This document shows, piece by piece, positions 1 through 10,619 of a stretch of DNA of 64,000 nucleotides. How positions within the stretch are numbered: position 1 is the stretch's first letter; every line of letters begins with the position of its first letter. A program made the translations under genes and the position numbers. This DNA is from Lithospermum erythrorhizon (Eukaryota > Streptophyta > Magnoliopsida > Boraginales > Boraginaceae): the NCBI GenBank assembly GCA_019722365.1, contig JADFUC010000758.1, forward strand, positions 1,488,001 through 1,552,000. The letters run 5' to 3'. The notes under the pieces were generated by a model. That model had not been told where the DNA came from, searched no databases, and saw only the letters and a program-made list of their open reading frames with translations.

Positions 1-422
1 GATCATTGAATTATCAAATTATTTATATTCAATATTAATCATTAAAATAAAAAAGTGATGATTTAATGATAAAAATTTGAGTAACCACAACATAAGCATC
101 ATAGAGTAAGCCTTTAAATATTTCTCGAACTATTGACCGATAAACAAAGAGAAAAGGAAACCCATGTTAAGCGAACTTCCAGAACAATTGAATAATATAA
201 ACTTGAAGAAAATAAAGTAAATAAAAGACGGCTTAGAAGCACCCATAAATAAAAATACTTTCAACCTTGGAGCTCAAGACACCGTAATGTCCAAGGCAAT
301 CTCCCAGTCCTAGAAAGACTTAAATCTCATATGTTGCTATAAATTAGACCATAAACAGAATTCTTCTAACCATTCTCTGAAAACAAATATTTCACATCAA
401 GAAAAGATCTCACTACAATATA
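1..422. other. Intergenic, nothing recognised
   Basis: AT-rich sequence with no convincing exon, RNA gene or repeat on either strand. Confidence 0.4.
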
Positions 423-749
423 GTGTATATGGCAGGCATTGGAGGGCTTCAATATCTCTTCCCTACCGACTTCTACTACCCCAAACCAAGCCGCAGTACG
501 ACAATCAGTGGGGAGGCAAAGACTTCCGGACAAGAGCAAATTGTCGTTGTTCAAAGACATCAAGAACTAGAAGAGGTTAACGGCAATGATGGTTCACAAC
601 ATAATCGTTATGCAATGAGTCATGGGAAAATTATTGCAATTTCAACTTCTTCCTCCTCGTCGAAAAGCTTAGTACCTGTTCTTCGAAGAAAACAAGATCT
701 TGAAAGAATGTTCTTGGTTCATGAGAGGTTCAGGACATTAGAAAAATAA
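423..749 (+). CDS. Small uncharacterised protein, 108 aa
   Basis: An uninterrupted ATG-to-TAA frame of 108 codons. I do not recognise the family. The protein has a short hydrophobic and aromatic N-terminus (LQYLFPTDFYYPKPS), a polar Gln/Glu-rich middle, a serine run (STSSSSSKS, near residues 75-82) and a basic C-terminus (VLRRKQDLERMFLVHERF) that could form an amphipathic helix. There is no signal peptide or membrane segment. The low-bias composition and length make it more credible than the other short frames nearby, but no splice sites or promoter confirm it. It could also be the last exon of a longer gene, or chance. The function is unknown. Confidence 0.4.
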   Translation: MYMAGIGGLQYLFPTDFYYPKPSRSTTISGEAKTSGQEQIVVVQRHQELEEVNGNDGSQHNRYAMSHGKIIAISTSSSSSKSLVPVLRRKQDLERMFLVHERFRTLEK

Positions 750-1220
750 TGTAGATGTATACTGAAAATTTACCCCATCACTTACGCCTAGTTCAGGATC
801 ATGTATACAGTTATTATCGTGGTTTATATTGGTTTAATACGGTGGCTAAAGTATTAAATTTATTTTGATTATTGAAAACTAATACCATCATCTATTTTTG
901 TTATCAATATTTAATTGTGTTCTGGTCATAACGTAAATTGTTTCAATTTATTTGGAGAACAATCGAATGACGAATGCTTTTGTGCATGTATTATTGCTTT
1001 GACAAATAAGTATGAAAGAAAATAGTTGTCCGTACTGTCAATGGAGGACGAATGAAACTCCAAACCCCAAATCTGAAAAGGAAAACTATCGGACTTTGGT
1101 TTGCCAAAAGATGTTACATCTCTAGAAAGCAGGAGGCCTTTGAATCATGAAGTTTGTAGAATATACTAGGTCTAGCATCATATCAATCCACTAGCATTTC
1201 TACTGGCATACCCGGTCGAA
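750..1220. other. Intergenic / 3' flank of the COX5B copy
   Basis: No coding signal was seen. The part next to 1221 is probably the 3' untranslated region of the leftward COX5B copy. Confidence 0.35.
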
Positions 1221-2551
1221 TTAGTGATGATGGTCGGAATCATCATCGTCATGTCCATCAGGAGGTCCTCCTGGGCCAACCACTTCCAACTGTACCACAA
1301 AAAATAGATGTTCAGCAAAGAGCATTATTTTGTTGCAAGTAATGTATGAAGTTATGACTTATGACTGTACCCCTCCCAAAACCACACCCCTTTAAATCAC
1401 AGCAATTTTTCATCATACTCTAGACTAAGGTAATTCATTTCAATAACCAACTCTAATATGCCATTGTCAAGAAGGGTTTTTTCTGAACTTTTCTTGGTGG
1501 AAATTATAAAACTGGCTATAAGGATTTAAGCTTAAATATAAAGCTTTCTTGCAGCTGGTAGCTCAAAAACTGTATTTTCTAAAAAAAGAGATGTGCCAAA
1601 CATCAAATCAAGTAACAAAGTTGAATGTCAGCTTCAATTACCTCAAAGTACTGTGAGCACACTGGACACTCGTGAGATTTGCCCTTCTCTAACCAGAACC
1701 AAACAACATCATGCTCATCTTCTGTTGAAATAATGAAAAGGGAAACAAATAGTTGTTAAACCACCTCAAATTCGACGATGAAAAGAACAATTTAACAATT
1801 TATTTTTTTGAGTGGCAGGACACATACCACCTTCGCCCCCAGGGCATCCTACGATTCTTCTGTCATAATAAGACTTAATGATGGCAGGTGCTTCCTTCAA
1901 GTAAGATAAGGCAGCGGGGGTAAACAACCAGATGATAGATAAGTACAAATTTATTTTTTACAAGAATGAGATGAATAAATTTGAGCATGTTCTACAATTA
2001 AAAAAAAAACATCCGAGAAAAGGACAACCATCATGTTCTGTCATTAGTATATACATTACTCTTAGAATTGTAAATCAATCTTTACAATGTCAATTTAAAA
2101 AAGTATCACTACTTTATGCAGAGTATGGTACGTATAATATGATTTACGCAACAACATAAGCATCCTTCACCTATATGCCAACAAAAAAGAAGTGACAAAC
2201 ACAAGGGCACAACACGGGGTTTCACACTTCCCACTGGTCACGTCTAGCTAAAGTCAACCATTGCCCACAACGGAACCTACTTGCATGATCCAGAGTGAGA
2301 TTAAAAATCAAACAATTCTTCCAGTGACAGTGAATTCTACATGTACCACAAAAATTTCACTCTGGCCAAAACATAATTAACACATTGCAGTCCACGACAT
2401 GAAACATAAAAATAGGTAGATTGGCAATTGTTTTAAACTTGAAATTAAATAATATTAATGACAAACTATTAGCAGACTACATTGTGCTTGGAACTACCGT
2501 ATATATTATTTATAAATAATAGTTGGACTACTTTAGGGGTTATACACTTAT

Positions 2552-2553
2552 AT

Positions 2554-2592
<39 letters not shown>

Positions 2593-2593
2593 C
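2552..2593. repeat. AT dinucleotide microsatellite
   Basis: An almost pure TA/AT run of about 40 bp, inside the left direct repeat of the 4-kb insertion. Confidence 0.85.
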
Positions 2594-3166
2594 TTTATTG
2601 ATAAAATAAAACAATGATTATTATATTATCGTAGTATTGTCGAGGAAACTTAAAAATAACACAACCTATTTTTTTGTTCTACGCATTCGCGTACTATCTT
2701 TCAATGCGCTTTCGCGTATCTGACACCAAATAATCCTTGACGTCGTCGCGTGAACCGTATACTCAATGGCGTAATACTATTTGTACTCTCCGCTACTTTC
2801 GCGTATAATGGCATGGCTTAGCGTATGACTTACCACATTTCTTCGTCTTTACCTCGGCGCCGACCTCATCGGCTAATAACAAGCTCAATCGCTGGCCGTT
2901 GCTCGAATATTCGGCGCCATTATGCAGATTACATTGGAGATGGAAGCGTTATATATTCGACTTGGGTCGGGCTTTTTTTAACCGTTGTCATTTCTGCAAG
3001 GTTATTAAATCGTAATTATTTCCCCAGCGTCGGCGCGATCGCGGCGGTCTGATGATCTGGGGATCTGCTTGGCCTGCATGCGCCGAGTGGATTTATCTTC
3101 TGATATTAAAAATTCGCCCAATATTATAATTGAGGCGGGGACTCGCGACTATGGTACTTTAGACGG

Positions 3167-3988
3167 TTGCGAGAATATATTTTCGAGGATAATGAGGGTT
3201 CGGAGTCTTGTCGCGGAGCAAATTTTGAAGCGGCTCGCGTAATACAATTTTGTACAACCTGCGCATCTTGTCGTGATTTAAAAAGTCTAGTGGATGTTAA
3301 GGAGCGTTGGTGCCCAGGTTCGAAAAAATCGTTTGGTTCGACATTCTTGGTCGCGGTCACGTATAATGGTGTTGGTACTCGATTCGCCCGATCGAGCCCG
3401 CCACTGAGAATTTTATCATGCTCGATCCGTACTGTATTAGAGGAATCGGTTCTTAAGAAAAATATTGATTTCGGACATGCTTCGGCTTATTGTGAAATGG
3501 GCATGACCGTCGTCAACATGTCATGCGGCCGGCGCCGACCCGTCGCCGCCCAGGCTTCGGCACTTGGCCGTATTCTGTCAAGCAGACCCGAACCGGCGAA
3601 ACGGCGAGGCTGCCGTCGCCGCAAATGGATCGGTGATCGCCAGCCTCGCTACCGGGTGATGCTCACGGTGAAATGCACTTGCCAACACTGGCTGGACTGT
3701 AGCGACCTGGCGGCCGCGCGGTCAAGAGATCGCGCTACGACCTCTTCATCTCCCATTGGAATAATGGGCCGATTCGGTACTACCTCACTAAGGAAAATGC
3801 TGAAATTTCTTTGGTATCAAGCAATTTATACAGCATTGATTCTGTCAACAAATGCAGTTGATACGTGGATCTTGGTCTTTCTTCCCAAAATGCGACTTCA
3901 GATCGAAGTCTTTCTTCATAACTTATTTTTAATTTTAGCGATAAATAGCATTAGTTGTTTGGAAATGAGTCGTTACAATTTATATTAA
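3167..3988 (+). other. 273-codon open frame inside the CpG-rich insert, unassigned
   Basis: The longest open frame in the insertion begins with ATG and stays open for 273 codons. The predicted protein is Arg- and Cys-rich in the middle (GCRRRKW, CTCQHWLDC) and hydrophobic towards the end (TWILVFLP, LFLILAINSISCL). I recognise no domain. High GC lengthens chance open frames, and no promoter or splice support was seen, so it may not be a gene. Confidence 0.15.
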
Positions 3989-6900
3989 CGGTTATCAGTC
4001 GATTACTTCCTTCCACATGGCCATGGCGTTGTTACCATGGTTTTATGTTAAAAATTAAAATTTTTAAATTAAGAAAATTTCTATTTAAATAATGTATCCG
4101 TTGAATTTGATCCGCTTTGGAACTTTTCCGTGAAAGTTTTCGGACGAATTATTGATGCCAAATGCGATATGGCAATGGCCGGCTCTACCTATCATGGCCT
4201 TTCGTATAAATCCATAAATTTTCGACTTTTCTTCTTCAGTTTATAACGTCTGGCGTTTAGGTCGTCAAGGGAGCCCGCATTTTTCTTCCCTCAGAAAGCA
4301 ATTATTGATTGTAATGAATCTATTTAAGAACTTTGTGATCATTGTGTTAGCAGTAAACAAAATTTAAATTGCGCTTCCTTCATTAAAATATCTTCTTATG
4401 CGCTTTTGATATTATTCATAGTGATCTTTGGAGCTTACTTGATCTTGATTTATTGGGATCATCGTCTATAATTTTTATGAATGGTACTACGATTTTTGTG
4501 GACTTTCCATTATCTCGCCATCATGAAATGCTCTACTTTTATCGTGTTTAACGCTCTTTATGCATCCCGATTTGACAGCGAAATTAAAAGAAATCTCGAT
4601 ATGATAATGATGCTTGGTCCTTCTTATTTCGTTAATTTATCACGGCAATCGCGGTATTAAATGCCCGCGCTGTGCCATCTATTTCCTCGCCAAAATAAGC
4701 GAAATTTGAATGGCAACTCCGCGCCATTAATAATCGCCAGCCAGTACTCTTTTTATACCGTACCCGATGTACGCCCAATTTCTGGCGCCTTGTAACCCCG
4801 AGCATGGCTATCTCACAAAATATTTTACCTTGAAATCTGCTACGACAACTTTCATTACGCTTTTATAGCAAGCGACCCTTTTTATCTTCGCTTAAGTGTT
4901 TGAATTATGCAAAATTATCCTTTTTTGCTCAGCCGCGTTTATTAAGCACCGGCCCCGTTACGCAGGTGTGTTTTCTTGAGTTACTCGCCGACCGTTGTGG
5001 TACAAATGTTGTAACTCTTGTCGTATAATTATTATTGAGTCGGCGAATGTCTTGGCGGCATCATACTGTTGCCTCAAAACCCATTACGTTATGCGCCCGG
5101 CGCCACGATCACCGGCCATCCCGCGTCGATCGCAAAGCCGACCTCTCGAGCAGCCCGGCCAGCGTACTCATACATCGACCGCGGCACCCGCTCGCGCCCT
5201 GCCGGCGAGTTAAAACAACTGGCACAAATTACTTTCAGAATTCAGCACAATTAGGTAAATCATTTCCCATACATATTCGAGCTTTAATCCACAAATACCT
5301 CTTGCATTACTCATTCATACGCTTCACCGTCCCAAAGAATGCAAATAAATAAGCAGCGTTGAGAAATTTGGAAAATGTACGTCATTGGGCATCATGATAC
5401 TTTAAATTAAAATAATACTTGGGATCTTTGATACCGTCTTGGCCGGGTGTTAACATTATTCGATCTATGGATATTTAAATGTAAATGCGGTGGAGTAAAT
5501 CGCTTTGAGAAGCTATAAAGCTCGTCTTGTAGGTGATGGTCGAAAGTCAGCCAGTTGCGTTGATTGTGAGTGAAACGCTTGATCCGTTGTTAAACCGGAT
5601 CTGCATACGTCACGGTGTTAATTTCGCTTTATATTCTCTACAGAATCTGATCTGTCAGTGATTAGATGTTAAAAGGTTTTTCTCATTGGTGATTCCGAAA
5701 CGTATGTATGTATGCATTTCTTTTTAAAGGGATCCTGTCACTTACGATTTATATTTAGCAAAACTGCGAATCTTTATATGATGCTTAAGCAATAGAATAC
5801 AGTATCAGCAGTTTCTTGACCCCATGTCTCAACGCTTGGATAGTACTTCGATCATTCTTCATTTATTTATCAGCTTTGTAAATATTTCTTTATCTTCTGC
5901 TATATTTTGATGGCATTGATAAATTTCATCGATGCTTTTTATTTAATTACATTATGTCTTAAATCTTTGAATTTGCTATGACGGATGCCGGTTATGCCGG
6001 CTATTTTTTAGGTATTGTTGTTCTTCATCGGGGTGGTCTGCTTTTTATCATAAGCGATATCTTGGTATCGTTGCCGTCAGGCACCGTGCGATCCGACTTA
6101 CGCTTTGTTGACCCGTAAATCGAGTTAAGTGGCCTTAAATTAGCGCTGACGAGGATCCATCGTTGTTCGCGGTTCGTGGGCCTGCTGATATACCGCATTC
6201 TTGGGCGGGCGTTTTATGCGGTTCAGCAGGTAAATACATTAAATGCGTACTCCCGCTGGCCGTCTACATGGAATGCTTTCTTAAGCGGATCATTGATTAG
6301 ATTGAGGTCAGCACCCGTTATGGTGCCAGCGCCTACATAATCTGTTGAATGCTTTGATTTATGAGTAGCGATGCAGTTAGGCGGGGTTCCGTCTGAAAAT
6401 CGCTTCTACGGTTTATGTGTTTTCTTCGGTGGCAATCTTGTCTCGCAGTCTTCCCGAGCGACGAGCTAGTTTATCAGTCGAGTCTCTTTGATGTCGTGGG
6501 GTGGCGATGTTGTCTCCGGCTTGTTGGTACTGACTTATTGGTGGGCTTCGTAAATCACTTACTTGGTATTGTTGTGTATTGTGGCCAATCGCATGCAGAA
6601 ATCCGTTCGGCCTTGACGGACGAAGCACGTAGAGCTGGATATTCATTGTTAGATGAAAAGGCTAGTATATTATGAAGACTACTTGTATACTCTTATTTGT
6701 AATAATAGTTGAAACAGCGCTAGGGTTATAAATGTGCTCCTTCTTTATTGGTAAAATAAGCAAGGAAGCCCAATTATTATATTCTATCATAAACAAAACA
6801 CAACCTGACAACATATAAGGAACACAGAACATCATCTAATACGAGATTCAAAATTTACCTTAGTACCAAAAGGTAGCTGGATAATTGTTATTAAACCATC

Positions 6901-7892
6901 ATTTACTTCCTAACATTATTTCATCATTCTGTTAACAAATAATTCAGCTCTCTAGCTACAAAAAAAATCAATCCATAGTTCTATATAATACAAATAGTTT
7001 AAACAAAAAAGTCGCAATGACAAATAAAGACTCAATCCTTCCTTCAAGTTCAGCTTCCAGCTCTTCTCGTTCGTGTCCAGTGGCTATAGGCATCACATCT
7101 TCCACTCTCTTCTTGGAAACAACATTATCTATCATTAGACAATAAAATTTAGGAAACACGCTCATCCACTAATAGCACAATCAAGTTATGTTTATATATT
7201 CAAAACTCGGCACTCCGAACATTAGTAACCATACTCCAACTCCTCATTTTCACCCCTTAATTTTCTTTGTGGAAAGATACACACAAGTATGCATTGATAA
7301 ATGTAATTTAATGTCAAAAGTGGAATGTCGTTATGAATTTAAGTAGTGTAAAAAATAAAGTTCTAAATAGTCTAATGGTATCTGATCAAAGCTTCTTTAC
7401 TCTTCTATTTAATCTTCTATTAAAGAGGTCTCTGCTACAAACAGTATTTACGGGTTTCAAGCACCGAATATGTGGTATTTAATGTATCACTTGTTGGGTT
7501 TCACGATTCATATATAAATGACGATGATTGATGTAGCAATCAAAGAAAAAGGCATTTGTGTCTATTGTGGACTCGGGCCTAGTGTTACATTAAAATTTTC
7601 TATCTATAATTCCTATGGTTGGAAAAAAAAGTGTTAAAAGTAAGGATATATTTGGTCAATTCGAAAATAACATAAAGTAACTAAATATTAAGACTACGTA
7701 CAATCCGACCCTTTATGCCTCATAAACATAATAGAAAAAGAGACATCGGAACATGTTATTGTTGTTATTGAAGTATGAGCATAAATTACCAGATGATGTG
7801 GAGAGATGACGAGGGAAGAGGGTGGTTGAGGGGCGTGGCAACGGCGGAGAGGAGAGTTTGCGGAGGTGGAAAGAGAGTGTTCTTCTCCACAT

Positions 7893-8946
7893 GGTGATCT
7901 CAGGTCAGCCCCTACACTGAGGAAATGGATCTATCTACCAAAAAAGTCAATTTCAGGCACAAATGAAAGATGCTAGGGGTTTGGCTCCTTGTTAGGTTGG
8001 TTTTAATGAGAATCTATCGTATGTTACATGTTGTTTCATATTACGGAGTATATGTTATATTCCTTCCTTACTAAAAAATTATCTAATTTTAACTTTTTAA
8101 TTTTTTCATATAACACAAATAAAAATATCTACGATCAAAATTCATTATGAAAAAATTAAAAAATCAAAACTAGATAATCTTTTAGGAACGGAGAGAGTTT
8201 TTTTTTTCAAATTATGATATTTGTTTTGATTGTTTTCTAAAATTATTTTAAATTTAAAAATGAAAAATGAAATATGTGATATAATCTTAACCTAGTATAA
8301 ACACAAAATTTAACAAACCATATAAACTTGCTTTTAACCTTATAAAATTTCAAAAAAATATCATAATGTGAATGCAAAATTAGAAAAAAAAAAATAACAC
8401 ATTATTATTTTATTTAAAAACTATAATATTTTCATTAAATGTAACACATTTATACATTAACTTTCACAATAAAATAAAACATTATGAATAATACTCATAC
8501 AAAAGCAAAATAGATGGACCGTTTCGGATGGAGAGAGTATTAAATTTTGACAAATTGATATGAATCTAAATCAAAGTGCATAGGAGCTTTTACTAAAAAT
8601 TTATTATTAAATTCTTAAGGTATCGATTAAATGAAATAAGGTCATTATTTGCTTAATAATTAATAGAAATATTATAAACATGATTTATATACGATTCTAA
8701 TAAATGTATAGGAATATGAAAATCATTAATTGAATAAATTGATATACATACATGTGATGAACTCATATAAGAAGAATATTTATTCGATATCTCTCTATTG
8801 AAATTATGATAGTGTCCTTCAAATACAAATTCTCTAGATACAAATGCAAATCTTCTTGTGTTTCTTAGCACTCCAACATTATATAAGTGAAGTTAACTAA
8901 CTTCGATTAAATTATATAATCTTCAATTTAACAAATGTTGCTTAAA
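7893..8946. other. Intergenic spacer between COX5B copy and DUF642 gene
   Basis: The part next to 7893 would hold the COX5B promoter. The rest is AT-rich and contains MITE-like sequence (see 8058-8199). A further tail at about 8517-8539 (ggatggagagagtatt) resembles one end of a Stowaway-type repeat. No exon was seen. Confidence 0.4.
8058..8199. mobile_element. Short MITE-like element with imperfect inverted ends
   Basis: The left end reads ccttccttactaaaaaattatctaa. The reverse complement of the right end reads ctctccgttcctaaaagattatctag, so the two ends pair over roughly 25 bp. The size, about 140 bp, and the CTCYNTCCNT-like terminus resemble Stowaway MITEs. The interior is AT-rich and noncoding. 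Confidence 0.45.
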
Positions 8947-10462
8947 CTATGCACTTCTAATTAGAACCAATTTCACATCATCAACAACAGGACCACACAT
9001 AGAGCCAGAATTGTCACTCTTCATGTGATAAAATGAGCTAAGGAATCTAATCCTGGTACGTGTAGAAACAGCTTTGAATTTCATTTGAGAGTGAATGAAT
9101 CCTCCTTTTCCAGCAGATGTATAGGGAACTTGAACAACAGCTTTCCCCGCCGCAACTTCGACTACCATTGATCCATGGCAAGAATTCCTGGCATCTCCAA
9201 TTGAGAAAGTGAGGGAGTAGAATTTCCCTGGAATGGTTCGGACTATTTGCGCTAACGCGCTTTCTCTTCCTGCAACAAGTTCGACTGCTCTTTGGCCTTG
9301 TGGGACAGAGTGGTGCTCTGCATCAATGTATTTCACTGCCTTGAGGGACTCAATCATCCATCCTGGTAAAGGGGAATGATCATCCTCAATATGGGGTGGA
9401 ACTAGGACTCCCCATGATGTCTTTGGGAAAATGTATGGTCCTTGTTCGAAGTTTCCGTTCTTTAACAAGTTCTCTGCAATCACAATTATATGTCATATTG
9501 GTTAGTTTCATACATGCATCATATGCTTCATTGGGAAAATGTATGGTCCTGGGTTACTCGCGATGGACTAAGTGAAAAAATAAAGGAGCTTACTTGTTGA
9601 AAACCTTGGTGGAAACAAGGTCTTGAGGGCAACAGAATCAGTAAGAGGGCCACATGCTGGATCCTTCTCCCTTCCAGGATTGTGAATCACAAGCTCAATC
9701 AGGTCAGACTCAGCAATGAACCCCCAAGCATAAGAGTCCCAACCATTACTTCCATACATAGTTTGTATAGGCAAGATTCCCCAATGATGTGCATGAGAGC
9801 TTGGGAAAACTGATACATTCAATCTCTCTTCTTGGGCACAAGTCCTAGCCGCGGTGAAAGAGAGCGAATAAACACTACCTTTCTTCACTTTGACCCAAGT
9901 TTTAAGGGATGCTTCATCCCCTAGCCTTACTGCATAAGCTCCTTCAGGTACTACTAGCAGCATGTCGTCTTGTGTTTGGCCTGATTTTATGTATTCTACG
10001 AAACCGGTGAGTTTCCAATGTGGTATTGCGTGAGGGTTTATCACTTTGGTTCCTTTCAAGTCTGATGATTTTGGACCTCTTTCGAAATTCCCATTTGGCA
10101 ATAATCCTACAAAAGATCATTCAAAAACCAAGATTTGTGTTAGTAAAAGGATGTGCATTATAACTTATAAGTTCCATATAAAATGGAAACATGCAATGTA
10201 GCATTAAATACCAATGTTTAATAATGCAAATCATTATTCTCAATAACAAATTAAAGTAGCTTTCAACAATGGTTTGATCTAGTAATAGTAGAACAAAATG
10301 AACCCCTTGATGTTCTAATTGAAAGAAAGAATAATAGTTATACAGCCCATTTAATGCTTTATAATAAGTTGTAACTAAAACAAAGAACTTACCATCAATC
10401 AAAGAAAATGTGACATGAAATGATGACATAAGTAGGATGCAAAATATACTTAGCATCTTCAT
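8947..10462 (-). CDS. DUF642 family cell-wall protein (BIIDXI-like), 369 aa
   Basis: A secreted plant DUF642 protein. The family is found in the cell wall and interacts with pectin methylesterase and wall polysaccharides. Three exons join in phase: 10393-10462 (signal peptide MKMLSIFCILLMSSFHVTFS), 9594-10106 and 8947-9473, totalling 369 codons plus stop, the usual family length of about 370. Two galactose-binding-like repeats are visible. The first starts LLPNGNFERGPK and contains SGFVEYIKSGQ-like, RTCAQEERLNVSV and DPACGPLTDSVA. The second starts NLLKNGNFEQGPY and contains VPPHIEDDHSPLPGWMIESL, VELVAGRESALAQIVRTIPG and CGPVVDDVKL. The paired Cys of CAQE and CGPL is kept. All introns have GT-AG ends and no disabling lesion was seen. 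Assignment is firm at family level; the orthologue within the family is not settled. Confidence 0.93.
9532..9550. repeat. Fragment of DUF642 exon 3 repeated in the adjacent intron
   Basis: The sequence tgggaaaatgtatggtcct is identical to exon 3 bases 9424-9442, in the same orientation, and sits in the intron just upstream of that exon. It looks like a small local duplication. Confidence 0.7.
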
Positions 10463-10572
10463 TGTTTGAATACAACTTGATTCTATGAATTAATAAATGA
10501 ATTTTCTTGAAAAGGATTGAGAGGGAAAGAATAGAAGAGGTTTGATCGAAATAGTGAAGGCGGAAGAGGGGA

Positions 10573-10579
10573 TTTTATA
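10573..10579 (-). promoter_or_regulatory. TATA box of the DUF642 gene
   Basis: TATAAAA on the minus strand, about 110 bp upstream of the DUF642 start codon at 10462. Spacing is normal for a plant promoter with a short leader. Confidence 0.55.
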
Positions 10580-10605
10580 CATAGTTTTACAAGATATGAA
10601 CCTGT

Positions 10606-10617
10606 TTGCACGTGCAA
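10606..10617. promoter_or_regulatory. Palindromic G-box in the DUF642 promoter
   Basis: TTGCACGTGCAA is a perfect 12-bp palindrome around the CACGTG core, about 30 bp upstream of the TATA box. CACGTG is the known site for plant bHLH and bZIP factors. Control by light, ABA or phytochrome-interacting factors is inference. Confidence 0.45.
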
Positions 10618-10619
10618 TA

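Larger units (their letters stand above)
2490..6810. mobile_element. CpG-rich 4-kb insertion flanked by imperfect direct repeats
   Basis: The segment lies in an intron of the COX5B copy. Sequence at about 2505-2668 recurs in the same orientation at about 6695-6808: both have ttataaataatagttg-like, ctttattggtaaaataa-like and attattatatt blocks and end in aaacacaacct. This looks like a short pair of long terminal repeats of roughly 120-160 bp, the first expanded by an AT microsatellite. The interior (about 2680-6650) is much richer in G+C and CpG than the flanks, with many GCG, CGG and CGCGTAT words. No reverse transcriptase, integrase or transposase motif could be read. No tRNA primer-binding site was seen after the first repeat and no polypurine tract before the second. 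It may be a non-autonomous LTR element or another unclassified insertion. Confidence 0.4.
1221..7892 (-). pseudogene. COX5B: Cytochrome c oxidase subunit 5b-like gene, damaged exon 3
   Basis: This is a nuclear gene for a zinc-binding subunit of mitochondrial complex IV. Readable exons on the minus strand: exon 1 7790-7892 (MWRRTLSFHLRKLSS, an Arg/Ser-rich mitochondrial presequence); exon 2 about 7038-7128 (VEDVMPIATGHEREELEAEL); exon 3 about 6859-6900; exon 4 1828-1894 (EAPAIIKSYYDRRIVGCPGG); exon 5 1642-1721 (EDEHDVVWFWLEKGKSHECP); exon 6 1221-1289 (LEVVGPGGPPDGH, His tail). The Cys of GCPGG and the HECPVC pair fit the zinc site. Exons 1, 2, 4, 5 and 6 join in phase. Two faults are seen. Exon 2 runs into AG|GATTGA where a GT donor is expected. 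The segment matching the family's DIDYPEGPFGTK keeps TTATCCAG and CTTTTGGTACTAAG but is out of frame by an apparent 2-nt loss. A 4-kb foreign insert separates exons 3 and 4. Homology is certain. Loss of function is inferred, because an unrecognised splice route could rescue it. Confidence 0.75.
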
